A stretch of DNA of 34,129 bases from Candidatus Gastranaerophilales bacterium (GTDB lineage Bacteria; Cyanobacteriota; Vampirovibrionia; Gastranaerophilales; Gastranaerophilaceae), in the NCBI GenBank assembly GCA_944325825.1, contig CALVBP010000019.1, positions 1-34,129 of the forward strand, given 5' to 3'. Positions 24,570-30,819 of the stretch are shown one piece after another. Under the pieces are notes generated by a model, which did not search any database, was not told where the DNA came from, and was given only the letters and a program-made list of their open reading frames with translations. Both the position numbers and the translations under genes were made by a program. Numbering within the stretch: position 1 is the first letter of the stretch; each line of letters opens with the position of its first letter.

Positions 24570-24785
24570 CTAACTTACCAAACCGCCGAATGCCATAACA
24601 TCTTCATATGCAGCACCGGCTTCAAGCATTTCTTCCGCCGTAAATCCAAATAGAGTTATCGTATCAATAACCTCATTTTTATTATCCATGTTTTTTATGA
24701 CAGAATCAAGGGCTGACTCCCTTGTCATATATTGGAATTTATCATTAACTATATGTTTTAAATTTCTTTTCTTTGCTTTACCCAT
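24570..24785 (-). CDS. Small protein of unknown function (71 aa)
   Basis: Not recognised. [26 protein letters not shown]... starts with a strongly basic stretch and ends with a helix-rich acidic part ([35 protein letters not shown]). The order resembles a basic RNA/DNA-contacting head with a small helical domain. It sits 2 bp after the ROK kinase stop and 16 bp before glyA, so it is tightly coupled to both, which supports it being a real gene. Confidence 0.7.
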   Translation of the reverse strand: MGKAKKRNLKHIVNDKFQYMTRESALDSVIKNMDNKNEVIDTITLFGFTAEEMLEAGAAYEDVMAFGGLVS

Positions 24786-24787
24786 AT

Positions 24788-25663
24788 TTACCTTTGAGTC
24801 TCCATACCAAGAAGAGCTGCGCCTATCATCCCCGAGTAATTTCCTGCAGTTGCAAGTCTAATTGAGGTTGGAGGTACAACTAAATCCTCATTAACCTCCT
24901 TTTCAACTTTTTTAATATCAACAAATTGCGCCATTGAACCTGATAAGACAACGCAATCCGGATCGAAAAGGTTTGTGAGCCCTTTTATCCCCACAATGAT
25001 ATCATTCTGCCAGCGGTTGAAAACCTCTGTCATCTTCTCATCACCATTCTTTAAGCCTTCAATAACATCATAGGTCGTTACGTCTTGGTTTTTTAGTGCT
25101 TCTTCCGCATCAAGTTTAAGAGCGGTTCCCGATGCATATATTTCAAAGCAATCATAACTTCCGCATGTGCATTTGCGGCGCTTGTCAGGATACATTTTAA
25201 AATGCATTTCTCCGGCTGCACCGGATTTTCCTTTAAGTAATTTATTATTGATAATTATTCCGCCGCCGACTCCTGTACCTAAAGTCAGCATAACAGAAAC
25301 ATTTGTCCCTCTTGAAGCTCCAATTTTATACTCAGCCCAGGCTGCACAATTAGCATCGTTTTCGACAAAAACTTTTTTGCTGCTCAATTTCTGAAAATCA
25401 AGTGTAAAGTATCCTTCTACAAGGTTCCCTGTTGAGCCGATTACGGCAGTATTTTCATTATTAACAGCTCCGGCGGTTGCTATTGATATTAAATCAACAT
25501 TATCTTCATATTGAGAAATTTGTTTTTTAAGAATATCCCTTATTCCGTCAAGAGTCTTGGGGGTTGAAAACTTATTGATTCCGGATATTATTTCACCCTT
25601 CTCATCAATTATAGTACTATATATTTTTGTTCCGCCTATATCAAACGCAAGAGCTCGTTTCAT
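24788..25663 (-). CDS. ROK-family sugar kinase, probable ManNAc kinase
   Basis: A 291-aa ATP-dependent sugar kinase. Phosphate loop DIGGTKIYS (8-16), FVENDANCAAWAE with the catalytic Asp, TLGTGVGGGI, GAAGEMHF with the substrate His/Glu region, and the ROK zinc motif CTCGSYDCFE are all present. Because nanE lies directly upstream (4 bp gap), N-acetylmannosamine is the likely substrate (NanK role), giving ManNAc-6-P for the epimerase. Glucokinase activity is the main alternative; the sequence alone cannot separate them. Confidence 0.88.
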   Translation of the reverse strand: MKRALAFDIGGTKIYSTIIDEKGEIISGINKFSTPKTLDGIRDILKKQISQYEDNVDLISIATAGAVNNENTAVIGSTGNLVEGYFTLDFQKLSSKKVFVENDANCAAWAEYKIGASRGTNVSVMLTLGTGVGGGIIINNKLLKGKSGAAGEMHFKMYPDKRRKCTCGSYDCFEIYASGTALKLDAEEALKNQDVTTYDVIEGLKNGDEKMTEVFNRWQNDIIVGIKGLTNLFDPDCVVLSGSMAQFVDIKKVEKEVNEDLVVPPTSIRLATAGNYSGMIGAALLGMETQR

Positions 25664-25667
25664 AATT

Positions 25668-26351
25668 CTATCTTCCCTCCAAGAATCTTTTTGTAATAAG
25701 CTGAGGCCTTGTGATTGCCGAGCCTATCACAACACAATGAGCACCGAGTTCAAACGCTTTATTTACGTCTTTAGGCTCCCAGACTCTGCCTTCAAGAATA
25801 ACCGGAGCTGATACAGATTGAACCAATTTTTCAAGGAGTTCAAAATCAGGGCCTTTTGTCGGTTCGCCGGATTGGTCTGTATAACCGGCAAGAGTTGTTG
25901 AAATTATATCAGCACCGAGGTTTGCTGCATTTATGCCCTCTTCTAATGTTGAAATATCCGCCATTGCAAGTCTGCCTGCATCATGAACAGCAGAAATCAT
26001 TTCTTCAAGCGGATTTTCTCTTTTTCTTAAAGTTGCATCAAAGGCTATAATATCGGCGCCTGCATCAATTAACTCATTAATTTCCTTTATTGAAGGTGTA
26101 ATATAAACTACACTTCTCCAGTTTTCCGGAAGTTTTTCGGGCTTCGTCAGTCCTATAACAGGAATTTTAAAATGTTTTTTCGCATTTTTTACATCTCTTG
26201 CTCCGGCAACACGCAAACCACCGGCACCACCGTTAACAACAGACTCCATCATTGCAAGCATACATTCCTCTCTATAAAGCGGTTCATCAGGAGCAGCCTG
26301 CGATGATACAACAATTTCTCCCTTTAATTTATCTAAAATTCCCATATCCAT
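25668..26351 (-). CDS. nanE: N-acetylmannosamine-6-phosphate 2-epimerase
   Basis: TIM-barrel enzyme converting ManNAc-6-P to GlcNAc-6-P in sialic-acid breakdown. The 227 residues match the family: LKGEIVVSSQAAPDEPLY, GGAGGLRVAGARDVK, IPVIGLTK, ADIIAFDATLRKRE, MADISTLEEG, ADIISTTLAGYT and VILEGRVWEPKDVNKAFELGA, ending VVIGSAITRPQLITKRF. It heads the nanE-kinase-small protein-glyA group. Sialate lyase (nanA) and transporters are not in the window. An extended -10 ends seven bases before the ATG and no ribosome site is seen; a second Met at codon 3 is an alternative start. Confidence 0.95.
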   Translation of the reverse strand: MDMGILDKLKGEIVVSSQAAPDEPLYREECMLAMMESVVNGGAGGLRVAGARDVKNAKKHFKIPVIGLTKPEKLPENWRSVVYITPSIKEINELIDAGADIIAFDATLRKRENPLEEMISAVHDAGRLAMADISTLEEGINAANLGADIISTTLAGYTDQSGEPTKGPDFELLEKLVQSVSAPVILEGRVWEPKDVNKAFELGAHCVVIGSAITRPQLITKRFLEGR

Positions 26352-26358
26352 GTTTCAA

Positions 26359-26367
26359 ATTTTACCA
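26359..26367 (-). promoter_or_regulatory. Extended -10 box in front of nanE, leaderless layout
   Basis: On the minus strand TGG-TAAAAT, an extended -10, ends seven bases before the nanE ATG at 26351. No ribosome site fits between. Confidence 0.45.
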
Positions 26368-26415
26368 TGAAAAATAACTTTCAAGCATGAAAGATTAAGC
26401 TTTTTTAATATTATA

Positions 26416-26443
26416 TTGCCTTGGATATTAAAGGTATTATAAT
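26416..26443 (+). promoter_or_regulatory. Promoter of the anchored-protein gene, leaderless layout
   Basis: TTGCCT (26416-26421), 16 bp, perfect TATAAT (26438-26443). The ATG at 26450 is six bases later and there is no ribosome site (GTAACT between). Confidence 0.6.
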
Positions 26444-26449
26444 GTAACT

Positions 26450-27445
26450 ATGAACAAGAAAATAGTTATTTTAATATTCATTCTTATAATTCTCTCAGCT
26501 CTTGGAGGAGCATACTTTTTGAACTCTAAAAAGAATATAACTAATACAATTCCTAAACAAGAAGCCGCTCGACAGCTGAAAATATCAGAAGAAAAAACTA
26601 AAGAAGAAATAAAGCAGCCCGAACCGGCTCCGATAAAAGTTGTTCTGCCGGCTAAAAAATCTTATGACTTGTATTCATCTACACCATACGATTTGCCTCT
26701 GTATTCAATTATGGAAATTGCCTCTTTGCCAGATAACCTTAAAAAAGTCATAGATAACATTCTTGAAAATGCACAGGGTTTTTATCTTTTAAAAACAGAT
26801 GCGGGAAAAATTTTTATCATACTTCAAAACCCGATAAATAGCGGAAATACATACAGCAGACATGATTTGGAATTCGTTGAGATTAACCCTGACGGAACAC
26901 AGCATTTTTCATTTGCCGGATATCCGGGAGAAGAAGACGAGATTTCAAATGCAGTTCAGAGCAATAGAAAAGATGTGTGGAAATTTGATAAATCGACAGA
27001 ACCATATAAACCACTCAAACATATAAAATATAATGAGAAAGGAAAAACGGAATTTACTGAATTTTGGAACTATTCTCAGAGTGCTGAAATAAAATACGAA
27101 ATGAAAAACAGCGAAGGTAAAACAATCTCCGTTTTAAAAGAAATCCTTGAAAGCGATACAAATTACCGCAAAGAACACATTTTCTATGACAATGAAGGCA
27201 ATACAAAGATGAGCCTAACCGTAAATTTTGACGGAGCAGACATTACAAGATTCACTTATTACTCTCCGGAATACAGTATTAGCATTATCAGCGAATATAC
27301 CGACGGCGTTAAAACAAAAGAAAGTGTTTACAATAAAGATTACGAACTAATTAATATCCTTACTGCCGACTATGAAAACGGAGAAAGAACAGCAATTACC
27401 CTTCTTGATAAAAATGAGGCTGTGCTGAAGAAGATTGAACCTTAA
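26450..27445 (+). CDS. N-terminally anchored extracytoplasmic protein
   Basis: Not recognised. The 331 residues begin MNKKIVILIFILIILSALGGAYF, a membrane anchor or uncleaved signal, followed by a Lys/Glu/Pro linker (about 25-65). The rest is a repetitive beta-type region of short phrases such as YNEKGKTEFTEFWNY, YDNEGNTKMSLTVNFDG, YTDGVKTKESVYNK and YENGERTAITLLDKNEA, reminiscent of MORN/YwqK or RHS-like 'xYxxGxxxx' repeats. It probably sits outside the cytoplasmic membrane. The last 50 bases overlap the opposing metallopeptidase gene. Confidence 0.75.
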   Translation: MNKKIVILIFILIILSALGGAYFLNSKKNITNTIPKQEAARQLKISEEKTKEEIKQPEPAPIKVVLPAKKSYDLYSSTPYDLPLYSIMEIASLPDNLKKVIDNILENAQGFYLLKTDAGKIFIILQNPINSGNTYSRHDLEFVEINPDGTQHFSFAGYPGEEDEISNAVQSNRKDVWKFDKSTEPYKPLKHIKYNEKGKTEFTEFWNYSQSAEIKYEMKNSEGKTISVLKEILESDTNYRKEHIFYDNEGNTKMSLTVNFDGADITRFTYYSPEYSISIISEYTDGVKTKESVYNKDYELINILTADYENGERTAITLLDKNEAVLKKIEP

Positions 27446-28247
27446 CTTTTTCAGGTCTTGTAAAATATTCCGTAATTTTTGATGCAGCAAAAACTGCAAG
27501 TCCGGTTGCGACAGCATTACCTGCATAAGTTAAAAGAGCTTTTGAGTAGAATTTCTTAAGATTTTTAATTAAAGATTTATCCAGTCCGCTTTTTTGGGCA
27601 AGCTTAATACCCTTATAACTTGCAAGAGCCTCTTCCGCAACAGTAGGAAGCATTGCTATAAATGCAATTTTCCCGCAATTATCTCTTATGTGGTCATCCA
27701 AATCCTTAGGAGCATCCTTTGGTTTTGATGCTGAAAATAATGCCACGGTTCCCATAAGCCCTGCAATTGTATATCCGGGATATCTGCACTTTTGTAATAT
27801 TTTACTGAACCTTCCTTTCAGATTATTCATAGCATGTCCGAGTTCATGAAATCCGGAAATTGTCGCCTTTTCAGCATTAAGTTTAACGACTTTTTGATTT
27901 GGTGCATAACAAGCATTTAATCCGGCTTTTATATCCCTGTCTATAATTTGTTTTTTGTCTGCAGCAAGCCTGTCTAATGCTGTGAATTGAGTATCAAGAA
28001 TTCTAACCCCCTTTTCTTTTAAACCGGAAATGTCAAAAGATTTAAAAAAAGCATCTTTATAAAGGTGATTATTAGAGTGCTCCTGCTTCATTTGTTTCAT
28101 AAACGGCTTTGTAAATAAAGGCATTGTACCCATGATAGCAGATGATGCCATAGATGCCAGAATAAAACCTGTCGTTGCATCATTCTTGCTTCTCGGAATA
28201 TAGACATATCCGTCATAACCATACATATTATCTGATATTCTTGTCAC
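27396..28247 (-). CDS. Membrane-embedded HELGH zinc metallopeptidase-like protein
   Basis: A 283-aa protein with a GFHELGHAMNN motif: His134, Glu135 and His138 form an HExxH zinc site, and TVAEEALASYKG later offers a third Glu ligand. Hydrophobic segments lie at about 25-45, 155-170, 190-205 and 240-258, so the site is near or in the membrane. I cannot place it in a named peptidase family. The start is GTG at 28247 with a weak AAAGG; a Met at codon 8 is an alternative. TATAAT on the minus strand (28285-28280) gives one promoter, and the outward promoter of the 28388-28618 segment also points at it. Confidence 0.78.
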   Translation of the reverse strand: MTRISDNMYGYDGYVYIPRSKNDATTGFILASMASSAIMGTMPLFTKPFMKQMKQEHSNNHLYKDAFFKSFDISGLKEKGVRILDTQFTALDRLAADKKQIIDRDIKAGLNACYAPNQKVVKLNAEKATISGFHELGHAMNNLKGRFSKILQKCRYPGYTIAGLMGTVALFSASKPKDAPKDLDDHIRDNCGKIAFIAMLPTVAEEALASYKGIKLAQKSGLDKSLIKNLKKFYSKALLTYAGNAVATGLAVFAASKITEYFTRPEKVKVQSSSAQPHFYQEG

Positions 28248-28387
28248 TACTACACATGCCTTTAAAATAGAATTCTACTATTATATAAAAACATTAGTTC
28301 TACAAGAATTGCTATTTTGTAACATTTAGTAAAGACAACTAATAAAATCCTTTAAAAGCAGCCGGGGGTTTATTATAACTGTTTGTA

Positions 28388-28409
28388 CAACATAATTACC
28401 ATTGTGTTG
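28388..28409 (+). repeat. Left 22-bp inverted repeat of a possible invertible segment
   Basis: Begins CAACATAATTACC and ends GTGTTG; an exact reverse complement lies at 28597-28618. Each repeat is itself a near-palindrome (9-base arms around TACC with one G-T type mismatch), as expected for a recombinase site. In an 11-6-11 reading the half-site TTATGTTG on the opposite strand resembles the XerD half of dif sites. Confidence 0.92.
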
Positions 28410-28419
28410 TCTTTTACCC

Positions 28420-28448
28420 ATAATATCACACAGACACTGGTTTGTACA
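28420..28448 (-). promoter_or_regulatory. Outward promoter inside the invertible segment
   Basis: On the minus strand: TGTACA (28448-28443), 17-bp spacer, TATTAT (28425-28420) preceded by TGA as an extended -10. In the present orientation it points left to the metallopeptidase gene. After inversion the start site would fall near 28593, about 43 bp before the adhesin ATG. Confidence 0.5.
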
Positions 28449-28596
28449 GGCTTTAATTTTAAATCAGGCTGGTCGGGTACATTCATCCCTCAAACACGCT
28501 TCCGGCTTCGCCTCCCGCTATCGTTTCGGGATAAATATACCCTCCGCCTGTTTTATGAGCAAAAGACCCCTCACAAGCCAATTTTATTTACCCTTG

Positions 28597-28618
28597 CAAC
28601 ACAATGGTAATTATGTTG
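28597..28618 (-). repeat. Right 22-bp inverted repeat of a possible invertible segment
   Basis: CAACACAATGG...TTATGTTG, the exact reverse complement of 28388-28409. It ends 17 bp before the adhesin ATG and 7 bp before its ribosome site. Confidence 0.92.
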
Positions 28619-28635
28619 CAGGAAAGAGAGGAATA

Positions 28636-30528
28636 ATGAGAAAATCTGGATTTTCACTGATGGAAATGATGATTGTGCTGCTTATAGTGGCTATTATAGC
28701 TGCAGCATCAGCCCCGATGGTTAGTAAAAAACTAATGAGAGATACCGCTGCCGGTAACAGTCCTTGGGTATATGCCGGTCTGAACGGATCTATTACATAT
28801 AATCCGGATGGGAATGAGAATAAAGTAGCAATGATAGGTACGGTAGATTCTTCTAAAGCAGGTTCAGCAAAGCTGTTAATCGAATCTTCTAATAATGAAC
28901 CGCAAATTGCTCTGTCGGCTTCCGGCAAGGATGAATCTATGAAGATTCGAGCCAAAAATTCCAGTATAATAATATCTAATAATACATTGCCTTCTAATGT
29001 ATTGAGCAGTGTCGGAATAGGCTCCGGCATTACTCTTACAGGTGGTTTCGGAACAGCTGTCGGTTATGATGTAAATGCAGCAAGCCATGCTGTTGCTATC
29101 GGACACACTGCCGTAGCCGATCTGCTTAATGGTATTGCAATAGGTCGCAATACAACTGCAAAAAGCGACGCAATTGCTATGGGAGACAATACAAAATCAC
29201 TAGCCAGTGCTGTTGCAATTGGTAAAGGTGCTAATAGTAACGGCGCTAATGCTGTAGCTATAGGAACTAGTACAACAGCTGCAGAAACAAGTATTGTTAT
29301 AGGAAGACAAGCTACTGCTTCTAACTACAGTTCAACGGCAATAGGCGCAGAGGCTGTTGCAACCGGAGATTATTCAATTGCACTGGGACGCAAATCTTCT
29401 GCAGGAGATGGCTCCGTAGCACAAGGGTATTTTGCAAATTCGACTTCAAATTCTGTAGCAATCGGTGGAAGTGCAAAGGCAACTTCATATTCTATAGCAC
29501 AAGGATATTTGGCAAGTGCAACCTCAAGTTCTGTAGCAATTGGACATATGGCAAAAGCCAGAGGAACATCAAGTACAGCCGTTGGGTATAAGGCAAGCGC
29601 TAATGGCGCATATGCGTCGGCCTTCGGTATGTCAGCAAATGCAAGTGCAAAAGCTGCAACTGCTCTGGGAGAAGGAGCTAAAGTTTCAACATCATACTCT
29701 ACGGCTGTAGGTGAAGGCGCTACGGCTACGGGAGGAGATTATTCGACAGCTTTAGGAGGTCTCGCAAATGCCGGTGCACAGGGTACTCTTGCTCTCGGGT
29801 ATAATGCACAAGCCAGCGGTAAGGATTCGATTGCTATAGGCGTGCACTCGTACGCTCCTTACCAACGCTCGATTGCCCTCGGGGCGGAGACTAAAACGAC
29901 AGCAACCCACCAAATAGTTTTAGGAACAAAGGACGATACTGTTGTTATTCCCGGTAAATTGGAAGTAAATGGTGATGGAGGGCAAATGACTCTTGGCGGA
30001 CCAAATACAACTATTTATATTCCGGGTAAGCTAGTTGTTGATCATGATGTCGAACTTGCTAAGAAAAGCGGTGAAATCAGGGGAAGATTTTTTGGATACG
30101 GACGCTCTGAATATGGAAGGATGTGGTTTACTTTCGATAATTTGTTAATGATGAAACCGTCTGACCGCCGTTTAAAGAATGTAGAAGAAGCTTTTACAAG
30201 CGGGTTGGATAAAATCAAACAATTGAAAGTTTATAATTTCACTTTCAAAAATGATACAAATAAAACTCCTCAGGTTGGTGTAATAGCTCAGGACTTGCAA
30301 AAAGTATTCCCGAATGCCGTAACCAAAGGTGAAGACGGATTCTTAAGAATCAGATGGGATGAAATATTCTATGCCCTTGTTAATGCTGTAAAAGAACTCG
30401 ACACTAAAGTCGAAGCATTAATCAAACGTGAGCAAAAAATAAATGAGCTTGAAAAACAGGTTGCATCTTTGCAATCCGATATGAAAAAGCTCGAAAAAAG
30501 ATTAGCCGAACTTGAAAAAAATAAATAG
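28636..30528 (+). CDS. Pilin-YadA head-peptidase S74 fusion (surface fibre protein)
   Basis: A 630-aa protein joining three modules. Residues 1-34 are a prepilin leader and helix, MRKSG cleaved before FSLMEMMIVLLIVAIIAAA, with Glu at +5. Residues about 138-432 are some 20 repeats of about 14 residues, such as SVAIGGSAKAT and STAVGEGATAT, the YadA-type trimeric head. After a short beta region, residues about 509-590 form a peptidase S74 (intramolecular chaperone, tail-fibre/endosialidase) domain with SDRRLKNV, KIKQLKVYNFTF, VGVIAQDLQKVFP, and a C-terminal coiled coil (591-630). GAGAGGA precedes the ATG at 28636; the longer open frame upstream lies in the inverted-repeat segment and is not coding. 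S74 domains usually trimerise and then cleave themselves off. Confidence 0.88.
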   Translation: MRKSGFSLMEMMIVLLIVAIIAAASAPMVSKKLMRDTAAGNSPWVYAGLNGSITYNPDGNENKVAMIGTVDSSKAGSAKLLIESSNNEPQIALSASGKDESMKIRAKNSSIIISNNTLPSNVLSSVGIGSGITLTGGFGTAVGYDVNAASHAVAIGHTAVADLLNGIAIGRNTTAKSDAIAMGDNTKSLASAVAIGKGANSNGANAVAIGTSTTAAETSIVIGRQATASNYSSTAIGAEAVATGDYSIALGRKSSAGDGSVAQGYFANSTSNSVAIGGSAKATSYSIAQGYLASATSSSVAIGHMAKARGTSSTAVGYKASANGAYASAFGMSANASAKAATALGEGAKVSTSYSTAVGEGATATGGDYSTALGGLANAGAQGTLALGYNAQASGKDSIAIGVHSYAPYQRSIALGAETKTTATHQIVLGTKDDTVVIPGKLEVNGDGGQMTLGGPNTTIYIPGKLVVDHDVELAKKSGEIRGRFFGYGRSEYGRMWFTFDNLLMMKPSDRRLKNVEEAFTSGLDKIKQLKVYNFTFKNDTNKTPQVGVIAQDLQKVFPNAVTKGEDGFLRIRWDEIFYALVNAVKELDTKVEALIKREQKINELEKQVASLQSDMKKLEKRLAELEKNK

Positions 30529-30557
30529 CAATTTGCACAATTACTATTATTTGTATG

Positions 30558-30590
30558 GTGTGAAATGCTTTGCATTTCACACTTTCTTTT
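30558..30590 (+). terminator. Rho-independent terminator of the adhesin gene
   Basis: GTGTGAAATGC (30558-30568) and GCATTTCACAC (30572-30582) form a perfect 11-bp stem with a TTT loop, followed by TTTCTTTT. Confidence 0.92.
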
Positions 30591-30600
30591 ATTTACAAAA

Positions 30601-30628
30601 GAAAAAACCTTTCTTTGGAAGAAAGGTT
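30601..30628 (-). terminator. Terminator of the Fic gene
   Basis: AACCTTTCTT and AAGAAAGGTT form a perfect 10-bp stem with a three-base loop (30606-30628). The A-run at 30602-30607 gives a T-run on the minus strand, so it would stop the gene ending at 30820. The 190 bp between them are AT- and GT-rich with no gene. Confidence 0.85.
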
Positions 30629-30819
30629 CGGAATCTTTTTTAATAATTCCTCATGTGTGTAGAAGGTTAGTGTGTAGGTTGTATGAAAGGTTGTGTGTGT
30701 GTCTCGTATTTACATATATATAAAGTATTTTGATTCAATAAAATTGCAATACTGTATATATACTGTTACAAAACTTAACAATGGTTTGCTGGAAAAAGTC
30801 TAGAAAATTTCTACAAAGA

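Larger units (their letters stand above)
28388..28618. other. Candidate invertible promoter segment (231 bp)
   Basis: DNA enclosed by perfect 22-bp inverted repeats between the divergent genes starting at 28247 (-) and 28636 (+). It holds an outward promoter near its left end and a more GC-rich right half. Inversion would exchange which gene the promoter faces. An old MITE-type insertion is the main alternative, but no target-site duplication is visible beside the repeats. No other gene is seen in 28248-28635. Confidence 0.55.

Noticed and set aside
28388-28618. Long-range hairpin acting as a transcription terminator
   Set aside because: The loop would be 187 bases and no T-run follows either arm.
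28402-28635. N-terminal extension of the adhesin frame by 78 codons from a GTG
   Set aside because: The prepilin leader must be at the true N-terminus, GAGAGGA precedes the ATG at 28636, and the extension lies in the inverted-repeat segment.
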